From Linum tenue (Eukaryota; Streptophyta; Magnoliopsida; Malpighiales; Linaceae): DNA of 64,000 nucleotides. The stretch covers positions 18,622,150 through 18,686,149 of the forward strand of contig CAMGYJ010000004.1 of assembly GCA_946122785.1 (NCBI GenBank), read 5' to 3'. Both the position numbers and the translations under genes were made by a program. Numbering within the stretch: the first letter of the stretch is position 1; every line of letters begins with the position of its first letter. Shown here in pieces: positions 1 to 11,339 of the stretch. The notes under the pieces were generated by a model that was given only the letters and a program-made list of their open reading frames with translations, had not been told where the DNA came from and searched no databases.

Positions 1-232
1 TCCTTTTTATCTCTTGAACGCTGCTACTCTTTTTACGGTCTTTACGGAGAGAGGGGATATGTAAAAGCTTGAAGCTAAAGGTACAACTGAGGGATGTCTA
101 AATACTGCGATCTAATATATTTTAGATAATTTTTTTAAGTTGTTTATAGGAAAATGTTTAGAAACTATGAAAATTTTGGAATATCATAGGAATGATTGAG
201 TCTTAAAAGCATAAATTTGGACGTAATGTTCA
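1..232. other. No recognisable gene
   Basis: AT-rich sequence. I see no coding similarity, terminal repeat or RNA gene here. Confidence 0.6.
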
Positions 233-633
233 GCTAATTGGTCAAAATGGTCCTATAGCTAGGTTTAGAACTCTAATAAAATGGTCACACAATTTTTAAA
301 TGCAATAAAAATGTCATATAAGTATTATGATATAACAAAACAGTCATTTCGTCTCTTTTAACCATATTTCTACAAAAAAAAAAAAAAATTAATTAGCTTG
401 TTGACAAAATACAAAATTATTAAGAAAAATTATAAGACATCTAACAATCCGTAAAATTACCTCTTATCCAGAGGGAGTTAACTAGTAAGTTTCGATGGAA
501 ATATGGATGGAAAGACATGGAATAATTATTTTGTTATTTCGTGATACTTGTGTGACCTATTTGATACGTTTTAAACATTAGTAACCATTTTGTTACTGGG
601 CCAAACCTATGTGACAATTTTGATCAATTATCC
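233..633. mobile_element. Mutator-type MITE with 9-bp target duplication
   Basis: A 401-bp non-coding element flanked on both sides by the 9-bp sequence taatgttca (224-232 and 634-642), the duplication length typical of Mutator-like elements. The ends are long imperfect inverted repeats: the left arm contains aattggtcaaaatggtc and the right arm, read on the other strand, contains aattgatcaaaattgtc. The similarity continues inward for roughly 130 bp through blocks such as acaaaatggt. It carries no ORF and would depend on a transposase supplied elsewhere. The perfect duplication suggests a clean insertion. Confidence 0.8.
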
Positions 634-1559
634 TAATGTTCAATGCCAATGACACCATAAATTATTAAACTGTCTAAGACATGATTAGTTTCAAAAGATC
701 AATACACTGGAGTTTTGGGATGGGATATGGTGCAAATCGTATAGGAGGTTTGCAAACCACTAGACCAAGCCAGTACTAGTGCATTTGGGAGAAAGACACA
801 AACTAGTACCACTAATGAAAACAATAATGGTACCACAAAAACAAAAATCAATACTAGTACGGTAGTACTGCTAAATGAAAACCAATACCATTATACAGGA
901 ACTGTTCAAAACCGAAAATGAAAAATTAGAGTTATCGAATCTGGTTGAGTGACGGACTAGGTCGCTCTCTTTATGACGTTTGTGGCACTGTGTCGTTATG
1001 TGCACAATAAGAAGAGACCCTAGATTGGAGTCCATGAACTATTTCACCGCTACCTCATTGTCATCGTGGACCACGACTTTGTATGAGATCTAGAAAGCAC
1101 CCTTACTGAGCATTTTTATTGACGCAGTTTCCACATTGATAAACCTTGAGTACGTGGACCGATTTTACATTTCGGGTGGGTAAGGCCCCGGTGAGAAAGG
1201 AAGAGAGAAAGAGGAGAGACAAGAAGGTGGAGATGAAGAGATGGATATGTAGAGAAATGGATAGCAATCCCATATGATAAATTTTCCCTAAAATTACCCC
1301 GTCCACGTCTCATCAATTTTAAAAATTAATGGAGGAAAGAGAAGGAATTCAATGGCGTGGAGAGGGGTTGTCCATTCGCAAATCTCTTTTCAGGTTTACA
1401 CGATAACCTATTCCTTTGACTTTAATAACAAGGTAACCTCACCTTTCTCGCAGATTGGAGAGTCCACTCTAGTTAATGAACTTATGATTTAGAGGCGAGA
1501 CAATGGAAGATGAATATCTCACAAGCACACTTTAATCCTCAAGACCGAATTCAAATTCT
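634..1559. other. No recognisable gene
   Basis: About 900 bp with only short frames and no family I recognise on either strand. There is a purine-rich stretch around 1200-1255. No repeat boundaries are visible. Confidence 0.5.
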
Positions 1560-2300
1560 AAAAATCTGTATTCCTAGACAACCTTATGTGGACTGTATGG
1601 TTTTGAGGTTGGAAAAGCGGGGAATTTAATCGGTGAAATCAGAATATCACCTTTTGAAAGATAAATAGGAAGAAATTCAGGGTGAGCTCTATACTCCTAT
1701 TAATTGTGATCGTTTTTGGGGACTGAAAAATTCAACCGAAGGTGGAGGTTTTCGGATGGAAGTTGATTTTGAACGTCTTTCCCACTGGGGAAAATATTGT
1801 GGATAGGATTCTGAAGGGCTGTGATGAGTGCCCATTATGTGGCCTAAGAGAAACACAGAAGCATATTTCCTATGCTTGCGGGTGGGTTAGAAGGGTGTGG
1901 ACACCTAGTTCCCTAAATAGATTCTTCAGCAAAGGAGACAGTCTTAACTATGAATAGTGGATGGTTGCATTGCATGAAGAGGAGGAAGACTCTGAGATTG
2001 GCAATTTTTTCGTGGCATTATGGTACATATGGGATGAAAGGAATTGTAAGCTCTGGAACAAGAAGAAATATGAGGATCGAAATCCTAGGAAAAGCAGCAA
2101 GATGGCTCAAGGAGTACCTTGATAATCAGGCGAGGCAAGAGGAGATTATATAGAAGAGGGTGTATCGCTAGAAGCCGCCAGAGACTGCTTATTTCAAGAT
2201 CAATGTGGATGCATCTTGCTTTGAGGAAGGAGGCACGAGACTTCGTGAAGGGAGGGTAGGGAGCTTCGAACTCCCCATACTGGCATCGATATGTCGTGGA
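1560..2300 (+). pseudogene. LINE ORF2 C-terminal fragment (zf-RVT and start of RNase H)
   Basis: A decayed piece of a non-LTR retrotransposon reverse-transcriptase protein. Frame 1742-1957 reads through a zf-RVT type segment containing CPLCGLRETQKHISYAC, the Cys-Cys-His-Cys pattern usual after plant L1 reverse transcriptases. It continues in another frame (1950-2153) and then into 2170-2230, where KINVDASC resembles the first strand of a plant LINE RNase H domain. Stops and frame changes separate these parts, so no protein is expected. It is a 5'-truncated relic on the opposite strand from the LINE at the right edge of the window, and I see no poly(A) end. Confidence 0.65.
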
Positions 2301-3322
2301 CCCCCTACTGCTCGGGTAGGTCAGATTCTAATATGGTAGAGTCGGCTCAACCCCGATTTGCCCACTGTTGGTTTGACCGCTTTTGGTTCGACCAATGTCT
2401 GTCTGATCGGTTTGCTGCTACTCGATTTCAGCAGCTTGCCTAGCCTCGCTCGATTGGCTTAGGCTGCTCTAGTTCCGACCTAGGCCGGCTCCCATCATGG
2501 ATAGGCCCATCAAGCTTATTCCATCATCTCTTGGGTCCGTCCCCAGCCAACCTAGCTCATTGAGCTCCGGTCTGTGTCCAAACTCCTCTTCCTAGTCCAC
2601 ACACTCATCAAATTTCAAGTCCGCTCGGAGGTCCAAGTTATCATACTCAGGCATCTAGGCCTTCCCCCCCCCCCCCCCCCAAGGTCGCCCTCTCTCGGGT
2701 CGTCAGGGTTGGTAGCAACCTGTCCTTGCTAAGCGACTCAAAGAAGATGTGGCCCACACGTGTAAGTGGTTGTCAGTTAGGTTTAGCCACCGACGCCTCC
2801 TCTCCATCCACCGCTCCACTCTTTGGCATGCCGGATGGAGCTTAGGCACCGCCACACCATCGTGCATTGTCTTCAAGGCGGAGTCCTTGCTCGGTTTCGC
2901 TCCCTCTCCTGCTGAGACCACGACTCCCGTCCACTTTTCCACCATAGTCCGTGTCGCCTTTGTCGTGGTCGTCAGGCTACTCCACTACTCTTGTATGGAC
3001 GCCACCGCCGCTAGCAATCCATCTAGATTTTGGTTGTGGTCATTTGATTTTGCCTGCTATCCCCTTAAGCTCTCCTCAAGCCTTGCCTGTTTTTCGGCCT
3101 GTGTCATCACTATCTTCTTCAACTCTTCATTATTGGTCTGATCCTCCAAGGCTTTGTCGACTTGTAACCCATAACTCTTTCCTTGCACCACCTTTTCTCG
3201 TGATGCCTTTTCAGCGGCCTTCTCTGCAGCAGTCATCGACTTGTTCAATACCATCGTTAACCTTCTCGCACCCTGACATAGAGTCGTGATAGACTCGTGG
3301 CCTAATCAGTTTTGATACCAAA
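2300..3322 (-). mobile_element. Internal region of a small non-autonomous LTR retrotransposon
   Basis: Read on the minus strand, this follows the LTR at 3323-3629. A primer-binding-like sequence, tggtatcaa (complement of 3312-3320), sits immediately next to the LTR end and resembles the initiator-Met tRNA type. Further in, 3254-3057 (minus) encodes about 65 residues rich in Ala, Glu and Lys (AEKAAEKASREK) that look like a coiled coil, possibly a gag remnant. No protease, RT or integrase is present. The segment reaches repeat X at 2482-2765, which also lies on the far side of the LTR. Confidence 0.5.
2482..2765 (-). repeat. Direct repeat X, copy 1
   Basis: About 280 bp repeated with clear similarity at 3899-4166 in the same orientation. 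Both begin near ccggctcccatc and end near gatgtggccc. Copy 1 carries a C-run at about 2666-2681. The two copies lie on either side of a single LTR. Confidence 0.7.
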
Positions 3323-3629
3323 TGTTAGAAACAAAGTTGCTAACGAGATTTGGATTAGGGAAATGGCTAGATCAATTAGTAATTCATCTAGCTAGAGAGG
3401 GGAAGATTAGGGTTGGATAACTTTGGTTATGTTATTGCGTGATTGCTTAAAATCCCACTAATCACAAAATTTATATCCCTACTAATATCCTTTTCATACC
3501 CAATTACCCAAACATAAAGAAATATTCCCTAATTATTCCCAGTTACCCAATAATCCCCAAATTGTCTCAAATCATAAACAAACGATAAACAATCCCAAAT
3601 GACAAATGGACAATGATTGTATTTCTAAC
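3323..3629 (-). repeat. LTR shared by two internal regions
   Basis: A 307-bp AT-rich segment with the terminal pattern tgttagaaa at one end and a degenerate tttctaac at the other, the inverted terminal motif common in plant gypsy LTRs. On the minus strand it is preceded by a G-rich purine tract (gaggcgggga, complement of the sequence just right of 3629) and followed by the primer-binding-like tggtatcaa. It therefore has internal sequence on both sides, as expected for a tandem product of unequal LTR recombination. Confidence 0.6.
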
Positions 3630-3898
3630 CTCCCCGCCTCTTTGGGAACAACCTTGCCCTCAAGGTTGAGGCCCCTACTCCTTGTCCAGTTTCTTGTCCT
3701 CAACACCCTCTTCCTCTGCCTCATCCTCCTAGTGCTCCACCAGCATCATCAAATTAGGCTTCACGCACTAGTGATCGAAGGTGAACCTCTCGTTGTAGTT
3801 GAACCACTTCCCTTCCGCCTCTTCTGCTCGATCTTTGCTGGAGACAGTTTGACGAACCCTTTGGGAGGGGCTCGAGGTCCTAGTCTTTCCCACCTATG

Positions 3899-4166
3899 CC
3901 GGCTCCCATCTTCGACAAGCCCATTAAGCTTAGTTCATCATCTCTTGGTCCGTCCCCAGCCAACCTAGCCCATTGGGTTGTGGTCCGTGTCCAAACTCAT
4001 CTTCCTGATCCACGAACTCATCAAAGTTTAAGTCCGCTCAGAGGTCCAAGTCATCATAATCATGCATCTTGGACTTTCACCGCAAGGTCGCCCTTTCTAG
4101 GGTCTTCGCGGCTGGTAGCAGCCCGTCCTTGGCAAGCGGCCCAAAGGAGATGTGGCCCGCACGTGA
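3899..4166 (-). repeat. Direct repeat X, copy 2
   Basis: The second copy of the segment at 2482-2765, about 270 bp upstream (minus strand) of the LTR at 3323-3629. Shared blocks include tcatcatctcttgg, gtccgtccccagccaacc and caagtccgctc. The 3630-3898 interval between it and the LTR is the 3' end of the same small element and has no recognisable domain. Confidence 0.7.
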
Positions 4167-4846
4167 ATAGGTAACAAATAAATCTACATTTTCTCTCTAC
4201 CTAAACCCTTTAGATACTAGACGGGCCTTGTACTTAACAACTGAACCATCAGGTTTAAGTTTTTTGTTTAATTTATTTATTATTTATTGCTTTACAACTA
4301 TGAGGCAAGTCTAAAAGATGTCAAGTCTTATTTGACTTCAGAGATTCATGTCATCATTAATGATTATTCCCACAAATGTGCATTTACAGAAGTTAAAACT
4401 TTTTGCAGACTTGTAAGATCTTCCAGGGTGTATGTTGAAGAAAAATTTGAAACAAAATCTTTAGAGATTTTAGTTCTTTTACTTCAAATTATTTCAGACG
4501 CATATTCAACACCCTCACTAGTTTCGTTATCTCTAATAACAATCAATATATTAACCCCCACCATTTCACGTTTTGAATGAAATGTAGTCTAAATAATGGT
4601 AGCATTGGATTTAACAATCAATATATATTGATTTTATAGCTAAGAAAAACATATTCATATGCTCTACTAGCCAATTTTATCCTCTTATTATCAAGAACTC
4701 ATACATAGTGAAACAACCCAACGTTTTAAATAGGATAAATTAAGAGGTCTACTCTTCAAAATCTCATAGGGCGATTCGTTACTATTCATTTGAGAAATAA
4801 GGATAATAACCACAAGATTAAAAAATATTTTTTCTTACATAAATAC
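4167..4846. other. No recognisable gene
   Basis: AT-rich spacer before the Cassandra element. One frame of about 97 codons (4287-4580, plus) matches no family I know. Confidence 0.5.
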
Positions 4847-5287
4847 TGTAACACCTTAGGCGATCTCACATCGATAAAGCACGGGAGAGATCCATGGATC
4901 ATAAGAAAGAAACCGATATTAACTGACTAGACGTGTCTTGGGGTGAAATGGAAGAGTTCCTGTGACAACTCCAAAGTTAAACGTGCTCAATGTGGAGCAC
5001 TATAAGGATGGATGACCTTATGAGAAGTCACCTTGATACACCCCAATGCAAAATCCGTGAGGGTCTGGGCCTAAAGAGGACAATATCTTGAATAGAAAAG
5101 CTTCAGAATGCTACAAGTGGTACCAGAGCCTCTCCGCGTCCCTCTTGAACGATGATAGGACTAAACTCAACGAGAATGTGAGTCCCAAGGGGGTTTATGT
5201 AACACCTTAGGTGAATCCCACATCCATAAAGTATGGGAGAGATCCATGGTTCATAATAAGAAATTAACCTTAACTGTCAAGACACGC
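4847..5287 (+). mobile_element. Cassandra TRIM (5S-bearing terminal-repeat element), 3' truncated
   Basis: The 5' LTR is 4847-5115, starting tgtaacacc and ending ctaca. A primer-binding site tggtaccagagcc (5118-5130) follows, close to the usual initiator-Met tRNA site. The internal region is only about 80 bp and ends in a purine tract, cccaaggggg. A second copy of the LTR start, tgtaacaccttagg, begins at 5198 but stops near 5287, where unrelated AT-rich DNA takes over. Short LTRs, almost no internal region and a 5S-like LTR core are the hallmarks of the Cassandra family of TRIMs. It encodes no protein. Confidence 0.85.
4966..5044 (+). other. 5S rRNA-derived block in Cassandra LTR
   Basis: This part of the LTR resembles the second half of plant 5S rRNA: an aactcc-aagttaa-cgtgct segment at the box A position, then ggatggatgacctt at the intermediate element and box C positions, then a 3' part near cacccc. 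Known Cassandra LTRs keep these RNA polymerase III internal promoter motifs. It is a retroelement part, not a 5S gene, because it lies inside an LTR and is diverged. Confidence 0.75.
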
Positions 5288-5854
5288 ATTATAACAATTT
5301 GGTCTATTTTGACGGCAACATTTCGTCATAACAGGTGCCATGTTTGTCATAATAGGGTTATAATGACCAAAAAATTTGTGACCACGTTCGTTGTTTTGAC
5401 GTCAAAACAACTTTATTATGACCAAATTTTAGCACGTCGTCATAATATTTTCCGGTGGCATGCTACCCAAATTGTCATAATTGGTTCCCTGTTGTGATGA
5501 ATAATTTATTACAATAAAGGGTTATTTTCGTCATAATATACTACATTTTGTCATGATTTGCCGCATATTATAGCATGTTGTCGTGACAAAATATTTGGTC
5601 AAAATAGTTTGTGACAAGAATATGACAGTTGTGACAAAGTTATACTTGTCAATATTGGTTTGTAATTATGATAAACCTTTGTTGGAATATTTTTAATTTC
5701 GAATTACTCTGTATTTATTTTTGCGATTTGATTTCGCCATTATATGTTCAATTTTCAATATGACCTATCAATGTTGTCCCTTTATTTTCTAACAAATTAT
5801 TTGTCAGAATATGTGGATATTATGATAAATCTAAATTTACTATTAAATGACATA
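5288..5854. other. AT-rich sequence with many gtcataat-like motifs
   Basis: No gene. It contains scattered copies of tgtcataat, tgtgacaa and related short motifs, which resembles the subterminal regions of CACTA-type elements. It abruptly replaces the 3' LTR of the Cassandra element and ends at the border of the CACTA element, so it may be the remnant of an older insertion. Confidence 0.4.
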
Positions 5855-5881
5855 CACTACAAAAAATGCAGTCATTATCAA

Positions 5882-6240
5882 TGTTAGAATATGACTTGAA
5901 TTTGATTTGAGTTTGTTTTGTGTTTTGGGCCTATTCTGTTTGGGTTTGGGTTTGACCTTTTCCTTGTATGTTTGGGAAAATGTATTTGGTTTTCTATTTG
6001 GGATTAGGAGAAGAGTTCTATAAATCCTCTTTATCACCCTAGTCTGTAGTAAGGTCAGTCGGGTTAGTTTGTTTGGTTTGTCCGTTTGGAATTTGGTTTG
6101 TAACCTGTACTCTCCTCAAAATCAGTGAAATTTGTTCTCCCTTGACCGTGGATTAGTTAGCACAAATTGTGTTAGTGAACCACGTTAAATTTGTGTTCGT
6201 CTATTGATCTGGATTGTCGTTTGCACGTTCTGTTCTGACA
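5882..6240 (+). repeat. Copia 5' LTR
   Basis: Starts tgttagaatatg and ends tgttctgaca. A TATA-like ctataaatc lies near 6018. It differs from the 3' LTR by about a dozen substitutions and one short indel when compared by eye. Confidence 0.88.
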
Positions 6241-6245
6241 AGTGG

Positions 6246-7260
6246 TAGACTCAAAGATATTAGATTCTTAGTCATCTCTAGAATATGTCTAACATTGTTC
6301 AAGGTGCGAACAGAACCATCATGTGTCCTCATCCTGACGGAGCCTCTTCCAACAATCTTACAGATAGCACCATTGGCCATAGAAACATGTCCTCCATCTA
6401 TCTACTCATAAGTTGAAAAACACTCTCTGCTTGGACACATATGATAATCACCTGCAGTATCTAAATACCACACATCCTGATGATGTACCTGTTCATTCAC
6501 TACTAAGGCTAAACCATCTTTAGAATCAGAGTTAGTTTCTTCCGCCACAGCAGCAAATGATTCCTTCTTCTCCTGATATTTCTTCATCTTTCAAACCAGC
6601 AGAATTCGAATTTGTATTCGCCTTCCTATTACCAGATTGTTGTCTCCTACTACTCGTAGTAGCCAACCCAAATGCTTGATTTTCCAAACCTGAACCAGAC
6701 GCCTTATGTTGAACCTCCCTAGTATGTAGAGCAGATCTGACATCTTCCAAAGACAAACTATCTTTCCCATCAATAAAAGAATCCACAAAATTCTCAAATG
6801 AATGTGGCAAAGATACCAACAGAATTAAGGCAGCATCCTCATCATCTACTTTAACATCAATATTCCGCAGATCTAACAAGATGGTATTGAGTTGATCTAG
6901 ATGATTCCTGAGAGGCGTACCTTCCTCCATACGCAAACTGAACAAACGTTGCTTCATATGCAACTTGTTGGTTAAAGACTTTGTCATGTATAGACTTTCA
7001 AGCTTCAACCAAAAGCCCGCGACAGTCTTCTCAACAGCAACCTCAGTGATGATGTCATCAGCCAAACAAAGCAAGATTGTAGAGTGAGCTTTCTCCTCCA
7101 AAGTAATCCACTCTTCTTCATCTATGCTTTCCTTCTTCGATTTTCCAGACAACGGAGCCCACAAACCCTGTTGTTTCAACAGTGCTTGCATCTTGATCTG
7201 CCACAAACTGAAACGGTTTCTTCCGGTAAACTTCTCAATCTTCATACTGATAGCAGCCAT
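6246..7260 (-). pseudogene. Copia gag and protease, inverted within the element
   Basis: The gag of a Ty1/copia element (UBN2-type) starts at 7260 with MAAISMKIEKFTGRNRFSLW and runs to about 6532, followed in another frame by the pre-protease segment with VWYLDTAGDYHM, where DTA is the retropepsin active-site motif. The protease continues to 6246 through GRGSVRMRTHDGSVRT. There is one frameshift near 6560 and a TAG just after FSTYE, so the protein is not made intact. It lies on the opposite strand to the LTRs. The minus-strand sequence just upstream (7353-7342) is ggtattagagcc, the displaced primer binding site. Confidence 0.85.
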
Positions 7261-7349
7261 TCTTACTACCAAACAAACTCCAACCAAACTTCTCAAAGCA
7301 AAACTTCAGTCCAGCGCCAAATTCCCAAAACCGCAACCAAAGGCTCTAA

Positions 7350-7530
7350 TACCTTTGAGTCTACTCGACAGCAAGGGTTTCAGTTTCAAAGGTGAAGGTG
7401 GAGTGTTGTCTGTCTACAAGGGTTCTAAGGTGATTTTGAAAGGTGTCAAGCGTGGTGCCTTGTATAATCTACAAGGTTCTGTTTTGACATGTTCCGTTGG
7501 TGATAAGTGCACCAAGTTACGTTGGTTCTG
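7350..7530 (+). pseudogene. Copia GAG_pre-integrase segment in LTR orientation
   Basis: The plus-strand frame reads LDSKGFSFKGEGGVL and then KGVKRGALYNLQGS, the GAG_pre-integrase domain that normally follows the copia protease. It is the direct continuation of the protease that lies inverted at 6246-7260. The coding sequence ends near 7530. The 7531-7817 interval has no pol domain, so integrase and everything after it have been deleted. Confidence 0.8.
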
Positions 7531-7817
7531 AATGGCAAGTCTCGATATAGATTGGATTTGCCGAATGGTTTGAGTTGTTGACCACCCTTAGGGGAATTTG
7601 GAGGCAGGGAGATTCTGTTACAACTGATTTGGAGGAGTTAGTACGTCTGGCAATTCTGATTGCATCTGAGTTTGGCGATTTGCATCGCGTTTGGGTTTGG
7701 TGATTTCGATCACATCTTGATATCTGGCGATTACGATCGCATCTGGGTAAATTTCGTGATATGGACCGTGTCTGGTACATCTGGTATTTGAGAGAGAATT
7801 CAAGTCAAGGTGGAGAT

Positions 7818-8177
7818 TGTTAGAATATGACTTGAATTTGATTTGGGTTTGTTTTGTGTTTTGGGCCTATTCTGTTTGGATTTGGGTTTGACCTTTTCCT
7901 TGTATGTTTGGGAAAAGGTATTTGGTTTTCTATTTGGGATTATGAGAAGAGTTCTATAAATACTCTTTATCACCCTAGTCTGTAGTAAGGTCAGTCGGGT
8001 TAGTTTGTTTGGTTTGTCCATTTGGAATTTGGTTTGTAACCTGTACTCTCCTCAAAATCAGTGAAATTTGTTCTCCCTTGCCCGTGGATTAGCTAGCACA
8101 AATTGCGTTAGTGAACCACGTTAAATTTGTGTTCGTCTGTTGATCTGGATTGTCGTTTTCACGCTTCTGTTCTGACA
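7818..8177 (+). repeat. Copia 3' LTR
   Basis: 360 bp, tgttagaatatg to ttctgaca, preceded directly by the tract caaggtggagat. A TATA-like ctataaatac lies near 7957. Confidence 0.88.
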
Positions 8178-8664
8178 ATCGACGACACGATTTTCGTCAT
8201 AATTGATAAAATTTCATCGGAAAATATCTTTTACGACGACATTTCTTCGTCATACGTCGTCAGAAATTGTCCCGTCGCTAATAAAATATTATTGACAAGT
8301 CGTCAAAATTACAATATTATTGACGACATGAATTCGTTAGTAATAAAATAAATGACGTCACAAAAGAAATCACTCATGACGGATGAATTTGATGATTTTT
8401 TTTACGACAGCTTCATTTATTTTTGACTCATTATGTTTGTAGGTAAACCATTTTTCTGACGAGACGTCATAAATACTAATTATACTAACATCCATATTTC
8501 ATCGAAAATAACTATTTGCGACCAGAATTTGAGGCCGAACTTTTTTTTTTTGATACGTTGTACATACATTTCCGAGGATGTGTATGCGTCACTAATATAT
8601 TATTACCGACGTTTAGTCAAAAATATAAATTTTACTGATGCCGACAAATTGTCGTTAAAACTAT

Positions 8665-9050
8665 GTTTTTTCCAACGTGTCGTCGGAAGAATTATTATTT
8701 CCGAGGACAACTATTCATCGTAAATAAAATCTTTTCTAACGTGTCGTTGGATAAATTTTTATTTACGATGACAACTATTCAGCATAAAAATAATCTTTTC
8801 CGACGTATCGTTGGATAAATTTTTATTTACGATGACACCTATTCATCATTAAAAAAAATCTTTTCCCACGTGTCGTTGGTTATATTTATATTACTGATGA
8901 CATATGTTTATCTTAAGAAAAAAATCTTTTCCAACGCGTCATTGGAAAAAATATATTTACTGAGGATAGCTAATTATCACAAAAAATTATCTTTTCCAAC
9001 ACGTCGTCGGAGAAACTACATTTACTAATGACGCTTAATTATTGTCAATT
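8665..9050. repeat. Left subterminal tandem repeats of the CACTA element
   Basis: A degenerate unit of about 65 bp beginning atcttttcc-acgtgtcg is repeated at about 8729, 8793, 8858, 8924 and 8989, with a related copy near 8668. The cgacg motifs recur throughout 8178-9120. Subterminal repeats bound by the accessory protein TNPA are characteristic of En/Spm elements; here the binding role is inferred. Confidence 0.75.
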
Positions 9051-9325
9051 GTGCAATTACATCTATTAACGACGGCGACATTTGTTGTTAATTGCTTGAT
9101 CAAATTTCATTTGTGACGCCATTACACTTCTAGTGATGATAACACAAACAAATCATCCAAACAAAGTTATGCATATTCCAAAATTAACTTTCAAACTGTC
9201 TAACAAGTAGCCTCAGCTACGACCAAACATCCAAACTTCAAAAGGCAAAATATCCTTCGAAAATGACACAAAATATCCCAAAGTCAAGCGATACTTAGGA
9301 TCCTACGATAGCATTAAAAAGAAAT

Positions 9326-11339
9326 TCATGCATCAGCAGTAGTCTCCTCGACAGTCTCCTCATCGGACTCGTCGTCGGACACATCGTTACCCTGAGTTTT
9401 CCCAAGTCGGCCTTGTTCCCCATTTGCTTCACTATTGAGATCCTACATAGAATATAACAAATAAATTAGCCATAGCTTCGAAAATTATGTAATGAGTAAA
9501 AAATAAAACATGGCAGCAAAATACATACCATGTCGAATGACTTGGGCAGCCGCACTCCAAGTCTCTGCAAGACAGATTCAACAATGTGAGGGACTGCATT
9601 CCTCACATCTACGATCTCATCCTCCAACTTCTTCATTTTCTCATAATTTTCCCCCCTTTATTTGGTTCGATCCTCCTGACAACGCTTGCTTCAACCCTGA
9701 CTACCTTGACTCGATGGGGGACCGAATACATCAACCGAGCTCACCCCATGGCCCATCCCTAGAACACGCTTTGGGCGTTGTGGTCCGATCACTTCTTGAT
9801 AGACGGCAAATATGTTTGGTTCTTCCCCTTGGGATACCTTTTCACCCTCTGCTTGTATCATTCCATCCTAATCATGGAGTAAACAACATCAATATCAATA
9901 AAAAAAAACAAAAACGAGTACAAACAACAGCCTAATACTCTGTAAACAACATCAATATCAATAAAAAAAGACAACAAAACCGAGTACAAACAGCAGCCTA
10001 ATACTCTATAAACATTATTGAACTTACATGCAGGGTTTTTGCTTTTGACGAAACCCAGTTCTTGTCCTTCTTCACATGGAAACGTCTAAACATCTCGATC
10101 GGATCAGGTTCTTTTCCAGTTTGTTTTATCTACCAATCAATTAAAAAGAAAAATTGCATTCACATGTAAACTGAGTACACTGGAAGCCTAACATAAACAT
10201 TAGCAACAGTGCAGCAACTTACCTATTCATGTCTGTACTTGGCCAACGGTGCTGAACCGCCAGTGACTGCAAGCTCACTCTTCTCCCGATTTCCTTTATT
10301 CTTATCACTCATTTCCTTGAATTTGAAACAACAAACAATCAGCTCACCATTGAAAACAGATTAGGATGAAAGACAAACACCAAAGCATACACCCACTTAA
10401 CTTACCACCCAATTCGGGTTAGTCCATTTCTGAACCATCTCCCTCCAAATTGATGGACTTATTTGCGGTGGTGGATGGTTCATTCTCTGATTCAGATCCT
10501 TATACTTCGTGAAAATCGGGTCTCGGAGACAATACATCCACTGGGGAAAGTTTCTCTTCACGTGTTGTCTTACCATATCATTGAAAGTCTCTTCTGACCC
10601 TGTGTAAGTGAATCATGAGTCCTTGAAACTAGCTATCACAGTCTCGATTTCTGATGCAAGATACTCTGAGAACGTAATCCAAGGCCCATTGATGCTCCTT
10701 TTGAAGATAGCTGAAATTTCACGGGGTGCTTGAGTGGTAATTATCCTGCACAGTTTATAAAGAAGTATCAAACTAAGTAAACTGAGTACATGGACAGGTT
10801 ATCGTGAAAGATTTGAGACAGGTTGTGCACAAAATTCCAGGGACAGGTTGTGCAAAAAAATTCCAAGGAACATTATTACAGACCTGTTATCGTGAAATTC
10901 CAGGGACAGGTTTGTCCAGGCTTTACACCCTTTCCTGGTTCTCTTCCTTTTCTTTTTTTTTTCCTTCCCTATCACAAGGTCAGAACTTATAGTCAGCTAC
11001 AATGCAAAGACAGAAGTAAGCCAATCGAAATAAAAAAAAAAACCACGCAATGAAACTAACCATTCGAAATTCCACCCTCTGATGACAGGTCCGCAGCTGA
11101 ATGTTGAGCAGACGAATCAACCTTCTCTGTTTCTCCTTCCAATCCAGTAACAGGGACCTTTGCTCCATTCTCGGAGTTCCAGTGATAGGAACAGGCGGAT
11201 TGGTGTTCCTGCCACCTTGTCCTTCTTCCCGATTCTCTGAAACAAGAGGCGGAGAAGGAGAGTTGCTCTGCACTGGTGAACGAGGTGCAGATTCTTCCCT
11301 CTGGCTTTGAGAACGGAGGCGTTTCTTTTGCTTTGCCAT
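9326..11339 (-). pseudogene. Transposase_24 (Ptta/En/Spm) protein gene, broken
   Basis: An accessory protein of CACTA elements (plant Transposase_24 family), read in about six exons. Exon 1 (11339 to about 11065) starts MAKQKKRLRSQSQREES and ends before a gttagt donor. Exon 2 (about 10746-10410) holds INGPWITFSEYLASEIE and KRNFPQWMYCLRDPIF. Later exons hold GNREKSELAVTGGSAPLAKY, then TGKEPDPIEMFRRFHVKKD and VLGMGHGVSSVDVFGPPS. The last ends in an acidic tail, DVSDDESDEETVEETTADA. Conserved GT/AG sites fit each break. Two in-frame stops (in exon 2 after ASFKDS and at an exon end after KYRHE) and frame changes near 9690 disable it. It is divergent to the TNP2 gene. Confidence 0.75.

Larger units (their letters stand above)
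5882..8177 (+). mobile_element. Non-autonomous Ty1/copia retrotransposon with internal inversion
   Basis: Two LTRs of about 360 bp in direct orientation flank a 1.6-kb interior. The flanking 5-bp sequences are atcaa (5877-5881) and atcga (8178-8182), a target duplication with one change. The copia-type polypurine tract aaggtggaga lies just before the 3' LTR. The interior holds gag and protease sequence on the minus strand and the next pol segment on the plus strand, so a block of about 1.1 kb is inverted. Integrase, RT and RNase H are absent. It cannot encode its own mobility. Confidence 0.88.

Noticed and set aside
2666..2681. Poly-C run as a functional motif
   Set aside because: A simple homopolymer inside a repeat whose second copy lacks it. 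It may be a sequencing or slippage effect.
4966..5044. 5S rRNA gene
   Set aside because: The 5S-like block is diverged, lacks the first part of 5S rRNA and lies inside a Cassandra LTR with primer site and purine tract. It is retroelement sequence.
8665..9050. CRISPR-like array
   Set aside because: Units are degenerate, directly adjacent and without unique spacers. They are CACTA subterminal repeats in a plant genome.
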